64,000 nucleotides of DNA. Origin: Streptomyces sp. PTY087I2. Its GTDB lineage: Bacteria; Actinomycetota; Actinomycetes; Streptomycetales; Streptomycetaceae. Below are positions 42,501 to 49,359 of the stretch, piece after piece (within the stretch, counting starts at the first letter, position 1; every line of letters starts with the position of its first letter). The stretch lies in assembly GCF_001687325.1 (NCBI RefSeq), contig NZ_LZRD01000016.1:62001-126000 (forward strand). The letters are read 5' to 3'. A model generated the notes under the pieces. It had not been told where the DNA came from, searched no databases, and worked only from the letters and a program-made list of their open reading frames with translations. A program made the translations under genes and the position numbers.

Positions 42501-43839
42501 GGGCTCCGGCGCGCCCCGGCACATCTACGACGAGGCGAACGTGATGCTGGGCAGGACCGTCCCGGCGGGATCGAAGATCCGGCTCCAGAAGGACAGCGCC
42601 AACACCTCCACGTACGCGATCGACTTCATCAACCTGGAGCAGGTCGCCCCGGTCGCCAACCCGGACCCCGCCACGTACACCGTGCCGGCCGGCTTCACCC
42701 ACCAGGACGTCCAGAACGCCCTGGACAAGGTCCGTATGGACACCACCGGCACCCTGGTGGGCGTCTACCTCCCGGCGGGGGAGTACAGCACGGCGAGCAA
42801 GTTCCAGGTGTACGGCAAGGCCGTCAAGGTGGTCGGGGCCGGACCCTGGTACACCCGCTTCAACGCCCCGGCCACGCAGGACAACACCGACGTCGGCTTC
42901 CGGGCCGAGGCGAGCGCCAAGGGGTCGTCGTTCGCGAATTTCGCGTACTTCGGCAACTACACGTCACGGATCGACGGACCCGGCAAGGTCTTCGACTTCT
43001 CGAACGTGTCGGACATCGTCATCGACAACATCTGGAACGAGCACATGGTGTGCCTCTACTGGGGCGCGAACACCGACGACATCACCATCAAGAACTCCCG
43101 TATCCGCAACATGTTCGCCGACGGCATCAACATGACCAACGGGTCCACCGACAACCTCGTGACCAACAACGAGGCGCGGGCCACCGGTGACGACAGCTTC
43201 GCGCTCTTCTCGGCGATCGACGCCGGGGGAGCGGACATGAAGAACAACGTCTACGAGAACCTGACCTCGATCCTCACCTGGCGCGCGGCGGGCATCGCCG
43301 TCTACGGCGGGTACGACAACACCTTCCGCAACATCCATATCGCCGACACCCTGGTGTACTCCGGGATCACGGTCAGCTCGCTGGACTTCGGCTACCCGAT
43401 GAACGGATTCGGGACCGAACCGACGACGATCGAGAACGTCTCGATCGTGCGCGCGGGCGGTCACTTCTGGGGAACGCAGACCTTCCCCGGCATCTGGCTG
43501 TTCTCGGCGTCCAAGGTGTTCCAGGGCATCCGCATCAACAACGTCGACATCGTCGATCCCACCTACAGCGGGATCATGTTCCAGACGAATTACGTCGGCG
43601 GACAGCCCCAGTTCCCGATCAAGGACACCGTGCTCAGCGACATCTCCATCTCGGGGGCGCGCAAGAGCGGTGACGCGTTCGACGCCAAGTCCGGCTTCGG
43701 GCTGTGGGCCAACGAGCTGCCGGAGGCCGGACAGGGCCCGGCCGTCGGTGAAGTCACCTTCAACGGACTGAAGTTCAGCGACAACGCCCAGGACGTCAAG
43801 AACACGTCGCCCGACTTCACGATCAACATCAACCCGTAA
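39550..43839 (+). CDS. Secreted multimodular GH87 alpha-1,3-glucanase/mycodextranase
   Basis: A 1429-residue enzyme. The signal peptide is MRAQRWRWRAICAVVTTS... to AAAAADG. Three F5/8-type-C (discoidin) domains start with NLAAGRAAA, DLAAGKPLT and NLAVNKPIT; two nearly identical Fn3 domains (DT.APTAP...KGVTGYD.YANN) stand between the second and third. Two CARDB-like domains, a CBM6/35-like module (MYEAEDGTTGGG) and the C-terminal right-handed beta-helix follow. The helix has the GH87 aspartates in FADGIN and TGDDSFALF. GH87 enzymes cut alpha-1,3-glucans of fungal walls (mutan, nigeran). The LacI-type gene follows after a terminator. Confidence 0.9.
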   Translation: MRAQRWRWRAICAVVTTSLLMIGIPSLAAAAADGPNLAAGRAAAASSAHAEYGAANITDGNRSTYWESAGGGLPQWVQTDLGAGTRVDEVKLTLPAGWETRTQTLSLQGSADGTSFATLKNSATYTFAPGAANEVTIAFPATLTRFVRVNITANTGWPAAQLSELEVRGAGDSSADLAAGKPLTASSSNGSQTPANANDGNRDSYWASRDDQFPQWIQADLGASLGVDRVVLRLPDGWAARSQTLKLQSSANGTDFTDLTASQAHRFDAAGGQSATISFDATTARYVRVLFTANTGAEAAQLAELEIYGPTTGDTRAPTAPTDLAFTEPATGQIRLTWKASTDDKGVTGYDVYANNTLLTSVGGDVTTYTDTRPAGESVSYFVRAKDAAGNVSANSNTVTREGETGDTQAPTAPSALAFTEPSSGSVKLTWQASTDDKGVTGYDIYANNVLRGSVAGDVLTYTDTQPASTTVSYFVRAKDAAGNVSGDSNTVTRNGQSGSASNLAVNKPITASSVVHTYVAENANDNNTSTYWEGAGGSYPNTLTVQLGSNADTENVVVKLNPDSSWGPRTQRIEVLGREQSSSSFNSLSATKDYDFSPASGNTVTIPVSARVADVRLKFTANSGSGAGQVAEFQVLGAPAANPDLQVTGITAAPADPVETDEITLTATVRNAGALAAPASEVELRLGGTKVATASVGALASGASTEVSASIGARNAGSYELSAVADPADEVIEQNETNNTYTSASPLVVKPVSSSDLVAAAVTTSPSAASAGDTVTFSVALKNQGTVASAGGAHGITLTLVDSKGATVKTLTGAHNGAIAAGATTAPVSLGTWTAANGSYTVRTVIAADANELPVKRENNTSTQALFVGRGANMPYDMYEAEDGTTGGGAQVVGPNRTVGDIAGEASGRKAVTLNNTGNYVEFTTRASTNTLVTRFSIPDAPGGGGIDSTLNVYVDGEFLKAIDLTSKYAWLYGNETAPGNSPGSGAPRHIYDEANVMLGRTVPAGSKIRLQKDSANTSTYAIDFINLEQVAPVANPDPATYTVPAGFTHQDVQNALDKVRMDTTGTLVGVYLPAGEYSTASKFQVYGKAVKVVGAGPWYTRFNAPATQDNTDVGFRAEASAKGSSFANFAYFGNYTSRIDGPGKVFDFSNVSDIVIDNIWNEHMVCLYWGANTDDITIKNSRIRNMFADGINMTNGSTDNLVTNNEARATGDDSFALFSAIDAGGADMKNNVYENLTSILTWRAAGIAVYGGYDNTFRNIHIADTLVYSGITVSSLDFGYPMNGFGTEPTTIENVSIVRAGGHFWGTQTFPGIWLFSASKVFQGIRINNVDIVDPTYSGIMFQTNYVGGQPQFPIKDTVLSDISISGARKSGDAFDAKSGFGLWANELPEAGQGPAVGEVTFNGLKFSDNAQDVKNTSPDFTININP

Positions 43840-43883
43840 GTCAGGAGGGGAGTGTTGAAGTGATCGCGAAGAGGTGATCGCAA

Positions 43884-43916
43884 GGGGGTGCTTCCCGATG
43901 GCCGGGAAGTGCCCCC
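43884..43916 (+). terminator. Hairpin terminator after the GH87 gene
   Basis: GGGGGTGCTTCCCG (43884-43897) pairs with CGGGAAGTGCCCCC (43903-43916) over 14 bp including two G-U pairs, with a 5-nt loop. Confidence 0.75.
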
Positions 43917-43950
43917 ACTGCGTGCGTTCCTTGCATGGATAAGTCAATTG

Positions 43951-43975
43951 TTTGCGTTGCTTGCGCTAGCCTTGC
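43951..43975 (+). promoter_or_regulatory. Candidate autoregulatory sites before the Reg1-like gene
   Basis: TTTGCGTTG (43951-43959) is followed by repeated CTTGC units (43959-43963 and 43970-43974), with a further CTTGC at 43929-43933. Reg1/MalR regulators recognise CTTGC-containing repeats, so these are probable self-binding sites. Confidence 0.45.
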
Positions 43976-43978
43976 GGC

Positions 43979-44986
43979 ATGACGCGACGACTTGCTCAGG
44001 TTGCCAAGAAGGTTGGGGTCAGCGAGGCCACGGTGAGCCGGGTGCTGAACGGCAAGCCCGGGGTGTCCCGGGCCACCCGGCAGTCCGTGCTGACGGCCCT
44101 GGACGTCCTCGGCTACGAGCGCCCCACCCAGCTGCGGGGCGAGCGCGCCCGGCTCGTCGGTCTCGTCCTGCCCGAACTACAGAACCCGATCTTCCCCGCC
44201 TTCGCCGAGGTGATCGGCGGCGCCCTCGCCCAGCAGGGGCTCACCCCCGTGCTGTGCACCCAGACCAAGGGCGGGGTGTCCGAGGCGGACTATGTGGACC
44301 TCCTGCTCCAGCAGCAGGTCTCCGGCGTGGTCTTCGCCGGCGGCCTGTTCGCCCAGGCCGACGAGGCGCACGAGCACTACCACCGGCTCGCCGAGCGCCG
44401 GATCCCTGTCGTGCTGATCAACGCCCCCATAGAAGGGCTCGACTTCCCCTGTGTCTCCTGCGACGACGCCGTCGCCATCGAGCGCGCCTGGCGCCATCTG
44501 GCCTCCCTCGGCCACGAGCGCATCGGCGTGGTGATGGGCCCCTCCGACCATGTGCCCTCCCGCCGCAAACTCGCCGCGGCCAGGGCCGTCGCGTCGGCCA
44601 CCGGCGGCGAGCTGACCGAGGCGCACGTCGAACGCTCGATGTTCTCCCTGGAAGGCGGCCAGGCGGCGGCCGCCCGGCTGCTGGAGCGAGGGGTCACCGG
44701 CATCATCTGCGCCAGCGACCCCCTGGCGCTCGGCGCCGTCCGCGCGGCCCGCAGGCGCGGTCTCGGCGTGCCGTCCGACATCTCCGTCGTCGGCTACGAC
44801 GACTCGGCGTTCATGAACTGCACCGAACCCCCGCTCACCACCATCCGCCAGCCCATCGAGGCCATGGGCCGGGCCGCCGTCGAACTGCTCTGCGCGGGCA
44901 TCCACGGCGGATCGCTCCCGCCGGACGAGCTGCTGTTCGAACCGGAGCTGGTGGTCCGGGGCTCCACCGCGAAAGCGCCCCGCTGA
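43979..44986 (+). CDS. LacI-family regulator, Reg1/MalR-like
   Basis: A 335-residue repressor. The HTH RLAQVAKKVGVSEATVSRVLNGKPGVS and following GYERPTQLRGERARLVGLVLPELQNPIFPAFAEVIGGAL closely resemble Streptomyces Reg1/MalR, the repressor of amylase and maltose genes. The sensor domain has VVFAGGLFAQ, LGHERIGVVMGPSDH and VGYDDSAFMNCTEPPLTTI. It is not beside a maltose transporter here but directly downstream of an alpha-1,3-glucanase, so its effector may be another alpha-glucan fragment. CTTGC-type motifs occur before this gene and before the amylase at 26 kb. Confidence 0.9.
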   Translation: MTRRLAQVAKKVGVSEATVSRVLNGKPGVSRATRQSVLTALDVLGYERPTQLRGERARLVGLVLPELQNPIFPAFAEVIGGALAQQGLTPVLCTQTKGGVSEADYVDLLLQQQVSGVVFAGGLFAQADEAHEHYHRLAERRIPVVLINAPIEGLDFPCVSCDDAVAIERAWRHLASLGHERIGVVMGPSDHVPSRRKLAAARAVASATGGELTEAHVERSMFSLEGGQAAAARLLERGVTGIICASDPLALGAVRAARRRGLGVPSDISVVGYDDSAFMNCTEPPLTTIRQPIEAMGRAAVELLCAGIHGGSLPPDELLFEPELVVRGSTAKAPR

Positions 44987-45066
44987 GTCCGGGCCGCCGG
45001 TCCATCCGCCGCCGTCGGGGTACGCCAGGATCGCGGGGCGCGTGCGGCTGCGGCACAGTGGGGCAC

Positions 45067-45384
45067 ATGGACGACCTCAACGCACTCGCCGAGGAACACC
45101 TGACCGCCGCCCGCGCCTCCGCACACGGCCGCAGCGCCCACCTCGTGCTCCAGCAGCCCCCCTTGCGGCAGACGGTGATCGCCCTCACCGGGGGGACCGC
45201 GCTCGACGAGCACAACGCGCCGCCCGCCGCCTCGCTCCTCGTCCTGCGCGGCAGCGTCCGCCTCACCGCCGCGTCCGGCGACGCGGAACTGTCCGCCGGC
45301 ACCCTGCACCCGATCCCGCAGGAACGGCACGGGCTGCTGGCGCTCGGCGACGCCGTGGTCCTGCTCACCGCCGTCAACGACTGA
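45067..45384 (+). CDS. Small cupin-domain protein
   Basis: A 105-residue single cupin. The pattern TVIALTGGTALDEHNAPPAASLLVLRGSVRL...LHPIPQERHGLLALGDAVVLL fits a small cupin of the type often annotated as LuxR-like or quercetin 2,3-dioxygenase-like. One metal-ligand His (EHN) and a second (ERHG) are visible. ATG 45067 follows GTGGGG. No operon partner; function unknown. Confidence 0.75.
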   Translation: MDDLNALAEEHLTAARASAHGRSAHLVLQQPPLRQTVIALTGGTALDEHNAPPAASLLVLRGSVRLTAASGDAELSAGTLHPIPQERHGLLALGDAVVLLTAVND

Positions 45385-45522
45385 CCGGCCGCCGATCGCC
45401 GGGGCACCCCCAGGTGTGCTCCGGCCGCGACGTGGCAGGAGAGGATCGAGCGGGGTCGGCGCGTCCGGGAACGGGCAGGTCACCCCGCCCGCCTCGTCCG
45501 CCCACGTCCCCGGAGTACCAGC

Positions 45523-46500
45523 TTGCCCACCCAGACCGCGTCCGCCGCGGACAGCACCGCCCCCGCCGACGGACACGCCGCGCCGCCCCGCTCCTGGCTC
45601 ACCGCTCTGCGCCGTACCCCGGTCTCGCTGTGGAACGACGACATCACCGACTGGGCCGCCGCCCTGACGTACTACGCCATCCTCGCCCTGCTCCCGGCGC
45701 TCCTGGTCACCGTGTCCGTGATCGGCCTGGCCAACCCCGACGCGACCAGCGCCCTGATCGCCGACATCACCGCGTTCGCGCCCGCCGAGTCCGGTGAGGC
45801 GCTGCGCAGACCGCTGGAGGCGGCGACCGAGCAGCGCTCCGCCGTCTGGCTGCTCGTCGGGACCGGCTCCGTGAGCGCCGTCTGGTCCGCGTGCAGCTAC
45901 CTCGCGGTCTTCCGCCGGGCGATGCACGCCATGCACGGCGTCCGGGACAACCGCCCGCCCCTGCGCCAGGCGCACATCATCGTCGTCTCCGCGATCGGCC
46001 TGCTCCTCCTCCTGATGACCAGCGCCTTCGCCCTCGTCATGACCGGCCCGCTGGCCCGCTGGCTCGGCCGCCGCATCGGCCTGCCGCACGAGGGGGAGAC
46101 CCTGTGGGCGGCCCTGAAGTGGCCGCTGCTGCTCTGCCTCGTCGCCTGCCTGATCATGGTCCTCTTCAGCACCGGCCCCCGCTCCGCGCGGGGCGTCCGC
46201 CAGGGCCTGCCCGGCGGGATACTCGCCGCGTTCTGCTGGCTCACCGCATCGGCCCTGTTCGCCCTCTACGCGACCCAGGTCGGCAGCTACAGCAGGCTCT
46301 ACGGATCGCTCGCCGGGCTCGTCGTCTTCCTGATCTGGGTCTGGTTCGCCAACCTCTCGCTGCTGGCCGGAGCCCAGTTCAACGTCGAGCTGCGGCGGCC
46401 CGAACCGGAGCGGGGCCCCGGCACGGACGCGAAGGAGACCGGCGCGCCCGGAGGCGGGTCCGGCACGGTCGCGGAGGGGCCCGTCACGGCCGCTGACTGA
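45523..46500 (+). CDS. YihY/virulence factor BrkB family membrane protein
   Basis: A 325-residue inner-membrane protein with about six helices. The YihY signatures DDITDWAAALTYYAILALLPALLV and YGSLAGLVVFLIWVWFANLSLLAGAQFN are present. The family was once called RNase BN by mistake; its function is not settled. TTG 45523 is preceded by CGGAG. The C-terminal tail is Gly/Pro-rich and hydrophilic. Confidence 0.9.
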   Translation: MPTQTASAADSTAPADGHAAPPRSWLTALRRTPVSLWNDDITDWAAALTYYAILALLPALLVTVSVIGLANPDATSALIADITAFAPAESGEALRRPLEAATEQRSAVWLLVGTGSVSAVWSACSYLAVFRRAMHAMHGVRDNRPPLRQAHIIVVSAIGLLLLLMTSAFALVMTGPLARWLGRRIGLPHEGETLWAALKWPLLLCLVACLIMVLFSTGPRSARGVRQGLPGGILAAFCWLTASALFALYATQVGSYSRLYGSLAGLVVFLIWVWFANLSLLAGAQFNVELRRPEPERGPGTDAKETGAPGGGSGTVAEGPVTAAD

Positions 46501-46552
46501 GGCGGCCGTTTGCTCGCCGGGCGGAGGGGTGTGGCGGCGACGAGCTGGGCAG

Positions 46553-46564
46553 GTACACGTGTAC
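46553..46564. promoter_or_regulatory. Perfect 12-bp palindrome GTACACGTGTAC
   Basis: It lies 50 bp upstream of the FecB-like gene start. A perfect palindrome of this size at a promoter position is a candidate repressor site; the factor is unknown. Confidence 0.5.
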
Positions 46565-46613
46565 GAACTCGCACGAGCAGTACGGCAGTCGGCGGCAGAG
46601 GGGCGTGTGTGAC

Positions 46614-47486
46614 GTGACGGAACAGAGCGAATGGCGGTTCTCCGACGACCGGGGTCAGCAGTCGACGGCGCCCCGGCCGCCCGGGCGGGTGCTGGCCTAC
46701 GTCCAGGCCGGGGCGACCCTGTGGGACCTCGGAATCCGGCCGGTGGGGATCTTCGGCTCCGACCACGACGGCCCCGACCCCGACACGGCGAAGACCGGAA
46801 CCCTGCCGCTGGCCGAGGTCGAGTACGTCGGTGCGGGCAGCGCCCTGGACGTCGAACGGCTGCTGAGTGCCGAGCCGGACCTCGTGGTGGCCGTCAGCTA
46901 CGGCGGCGGCCATGTCTACGGGCTGGCCCCCGAGACGGCCAAGCCCCTGGAGGAGCGGGTTCCGGTGGTCGTCCTCGACGTCAGCCAGGCCCGTACGTTC
47001 GGAGAGATCGGCGACCGGTTCGCCGAACTGGCCCGCTCGCTCGGCGCGACCGAGCGGCCGGACGCGGACCAGGACCTCGACGCAGCCCGGGAGCGGCTGC
47101 GCGCGGTCGTCGCCGCCACCTCCGCCGACGCGCCCCGGGTGCTCGCCCTCTCCCCGGCCGGCCCGGACCAGGCGCATGTCGCACGCCCCAAGATGTGGCC
47201 CGAGCTGCGCGTCCTCACCGAACTGGGCGTCCGGCTCATCGAGCCTGCCGAAGGCCCGGGAGCCAACTGGTCCACGCAGAGCCGCGCCGACACCTTCGCG
47301 CTGCGCCCCGAGGTGATCCTGACCGACATCCGCGCCCACGCCGCGCCCCTGGAAGAGCTGCGGGGGAGCGAGGACGCGTCGGTGCCCGTCGTCCCGTGGA
47401 ACCCCGAGCCCCTCTACGGGCCCCGCGACCATGCCCGCTTCCTGGGCCTGGTCGCGGACGCCCTGGAGGCGGCGCGGGCGAGCTGA
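46614..47486 (+). CDS. Cytoplasmic FecB/TroA-like periplasmic-binding-fold protein
   Basis: A 290-residue protein with the FecB/BtuF fold (GRVLAYVQAGATLWDLGIRPVGIFGS, SALDVERLLSAEPDLVVAVSYGG, VPVVPWNPEPLYGPRDHARF). It has neither a signal peptide nor a lipobox and no membrane or ATPase partner. It may bind a ferric-siderophore or tetrapyrrole inside the cell, for example for iron release, but this is inference. GTG 46614 is preferred (AGAGGGG 10 nt upstream) over GTG 46605. Confidence 0.75.
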   Translation: MTEQSEWRFSDDRGQQSTAPRPPGRVLAYVQAGATLWDLGIRPVGIFGSDHDGPDPDTAKTGTLPLAEVEYVGAGSALDVERLLSAEPDLVVAVSYGGGHVYGLAPETAKPLEERVPVVVLDVSQARTFGEIGDRFAELARSLGATERPDADQDLDAARERLRAVVAATSADAPRVLALSPAGPDQAHVARPKMWPELRVLTELGVRLIEPAEGPGANWSTQSRADTFALRPEVILTDIRAHAAPLEELRGSEDASVPVVPWNPEPLYGPRDHARFLGLVADALEAARAS

Positions 47487-47524
47487 GTCCCGAAGCCCCG
47501 GGTTTCGCGGGGCATTCCCGGGTT

Positions 47525-47950
47525 CTACGGGGCGGGGACGAGGCCGTCGGCGACCAGCCCGGCGAGCACCGCCTCGCCCAGCGCCTGCACGGCGGAGGCC
47601 GGGCGGACCATCACGGTGAACTCCTTGATGCGTCCGTCCTCGGCCAGGTGCAGCAGGTCGATGCCGTGGATCTCCTTGCCGGCGACCGTCGCCCGGAAGA
47701 GCAGGACCGCCGACGGGGCCTCGGTCCCGTCGGCGCTCGTCCGAGAGGCTCCCACGAACTCGCCGACGTAACGGAAGTCCTCGAAGGTGCGCAGCAGGAC
47801 GCCGAACAGCCCCAGCACCGCCGGCCGCCCCTCGAACGGGGTGAACTTCACCGGGCTGTAGAGCCGGATGTCCTCGGTGAACAGATCGTCCAGGGCGGCG
47901 AGGTCGCGGTTGTCGACGGCGGCGCGGAAGCGGTCCACTGCGGTGGTCAT
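47525..47950 (-). CDS. SnoaL-like/NTF2-fold polyketide cyclase-related protein
   Basis: A 141-residue cone-fold (SnoaL_2/NTF2-like) protein: RFRAAVDNRDLAALDDLFTEDIRLYSPV at the N-terminus, then LFRATVAGKEIHGIDLLHLAEDGRIKEFTVMVRP. Members bind or isomerise small molecules. ATG 47950 follows AAGGAGG. It is divergent from the PadR gene across a 34-bp perfect palindrome, so it is likely the target of that repressor. Confidence 0.85.
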   Translation of the reverse strand: MTTAVDRFRAAVDNRDLAALDDLFTEDIRLYSPVKFTPFEGRPAVLGLFGVLLRTFEDFRYVGEFVGASRTSADGTEAPSAVLLFRATVAGKEIHGIDLLHLAEDGRIKEFTVMVRPASAVQALGEAVLAGLVADGLVPAP

Positions 47951-47994
47951 GTTGCCCTCCTTGATGAGGCGCGCCCCTGCTGAGGAGCGCCGCA

Positions 47995-48028
47995 TAGTCA
48001 TGAAAGTGACTAGTCACTTTCATGACTA
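47995..48028. promoter_or_regulatory. 34-bp perfect palindrome (PadR operator)
   Basis: TAGTCATGAAAGTGACT followed directly by its exact reverse complement lies midway between divergent snoaL-like and padR-type genes. It contains nested dyads (AGTCA...TGACT, TCATGA). The gap-less symmetry and position make it a strong candidate operator, presumably for PadR, controlling both genes. Confidence 0.75.
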
Positions 48029-48100
48029 CCATGAGGGTCGGGGTTCCGGACAGGGGTGGACGGGGATCCGCCCCGGCCCGGCTGAGAGGGAGGCGGTCCG

Positions 48101-48670
48101 ATGGCGTTGCGCCACGCGGTGCTGGCAGCGCTGCTCGACGAGGAGCTCAGCGGCTATCAGGTGACGAAGGCGTTCGCAGCGGGCGTCGCGAACTTCTGGC
48201 ACGCCCTGCCGCAGCAGGTCTACGCGGAGCTGGCCAGGCTGGAGAAGGAGGGCCTGGTCGCCGGGCGCGAGGTCGTCCAGGAGGGGCGTCCCAACAAGCG
48301 GCTGTTCCGCGTCACCGGGGAGGGGCTGGCCGAGCTGGAGAGCTTCGCGTCCGCCGCCGCCAAGCCCGCCTTCCTCCGGGAGGACCTGCTGGTCCAGGTC
48401 CAGGCTGCCGACCACCTCGACGTCGACGTACTGACCGAACGGCTCACCGAGCGGTACGCGTTCGCCGAGGCCAAGGCCGCGCTGTTCGAGGAGCAGCTGC
48501 GCACGATGCGCGGGGAGCTGGACGAGGCGGAGTTCCTGCGCAGCGGCGCGCGCGTCGGCCCGTATCTCACCTGCCGTCGTGGGCGGGACTTCGAACGCGC
48601 CAACCGCGACTGGTGCCGGGACGTGATGGAGGTGCTGCGGGCGCGGCGGGCGGCCCGGGAAGAGGCCTGA
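48101..48670 (+). CDS. PadR-family transcriptional regulator
   Basis: A 189-residue protein. The N-terminal winged helix is AVLAALLDEELSGYQVTKAFAAGVANFWHALPQQVYAELARLEKEGLV with the wing GRPNKRLFRVTGEG; the C-terminal Vir_act_alpha_C dimerisation helices follow (about 95-180). The start is ATG 48101 after GAGAGGGAGG. It is probably a repressor of itself and the divergent SnoaL-like gene, relieved by a small aromatic or toxic ligand. Confidence 0.9.
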   Translation: MALRHAVLAALLDEELSGYQVTKAFAAGVANFWHALPQQVYAELARLEKEGLVAGREVVQEGRPNKRLFRVTGEGLAELESFASAAAKPAFLREDLLVQVQAADHLDVDVLTERLTERYAFAEAKAALFEEQLRTMRGELDEAEFLRSGARVGPYLTCRRGRDFERANRDWCRDVMEVLRARRAAREEA

Positions 48671-48685
48671 CGCCCACCCCTCCCA

Positions 48686-48725
48686 ACTTTCCCAAAAAAA
48701 TTCTGCAAAAATTCTTTGGGAAAGT
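48686..48725. promoter_or_regulatory. AT-rich inverted repeat upstream of ArsR-like gene
   Basis: Perfect 11-bp arms ACTTTCCCAAA (48686-48696) and TTTGGGAAAGT (48715-48725) flank 18 bp containing the direct repeat AAAATTCT. The block is strikingly AT-rich for this genome and ends 25 bp before the start codon, so it is the likely promoter/operator of the ArsR-MFS operon. Confidence 0.7.
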
Positions 48726-48750
48726 GCTCCCGCCGTTCTACGCTGCTGCC

Positions 48751-49359
48751 ATGGACAGCGAAGACAGAGGTCGCGTACTCGATCCGGCGCAGGACGGGGC
48801 CGCCCTCAAGGCCCTCACCCACCCCCTGCGCCTCACCCTGCTCGGGCTGCTGCGGCAGCACGGCCCGGCCACCGCCAGCGAGCTCGCCGCGAGGACGGGG
48901 GAGTCCTCGGCCTCCACCAGCTACCACCTGCGGGTGCTCGCGAAGTACGCGTTCGTCGCCGAGGCCGACCACCGCGACAGCCGGGAACGCCGCTGGAAGT
49001 CCGTGCACGACATGACCTCGTGGAGCAACGAGGCGATGCGCCGCACCCCCGGCGGCAGCACGATCCTCAGTGTTCTGCACCGCCGACAGATCGAGCACCT
49101 CCAGCAGTCCCTGGACCGCCATGAAGCGGACCTGGACAGCGGCCGGCTGGGCCAGGAGTGGCAGGAGCCGTCGGGCGTCAGCGACTCCATGCCCCGGCTG
49201 ACCCCCGAATCGCTCGCCGAGCTGTGGGAGGTGTTCCGCGCGAAGACGGCCGAGCTGACCGCCCGCGACGCGGAGGACCCCCGCGCCGAACAGGTCGTGC
49301 TGTTCACCGCGGGACTGCCGCTGGCCCCGGAGGCCACGGATGCCGGAGAAGGCTCATGA
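48751..49359 (+). CDS. ArsR-type winged-helix regulator
   Basis: A 202-residue protein. The N-terminal HTH is HPLRLTLLGLLRQHGPATASELAARTGESSASTSYHLRVLAKYAFV; a C-terminal helical domain of about 110 residues follows and lacks an obvious Cys metal site. ATG 48751 sits just after the AT-rich inverted repeat. Its stop overlaps the start of the MFS gene (ATGA), so it probably controls that exporter. Confidence 0.88.
   Translation: MDSEDRGRVLDPAQDGAALKALTHPLRLTLLGLLRQHGPATASELAARTGESSASTSYHLRVLAKYAFVAEADHRDSRERRWKSVHDMTSWSNEAMRRTPGGSTILSVLHRRQIEHLQQSLDRHEADLDSGRLGQEWQEPSGVSDSMPRLTPESLAELWEVFRAKTAELTARDAEDPRAEQVVLFTAGLPLAPEATDAGEGS

Noticed and set aside
39496..42702. Minus-strand frame of 1068 codons opposite the GH87 gene
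   Set aside because: Shadow of the discoidin/Fn3 modules; no ribosome-binding site or motifs.
45523..46500. Ribonuclease BN annotation
   Set aside because: The YihY/BrkB family was historically misnamed RNase BN; the sequence is an integral membrane protein without nuclease motifs.
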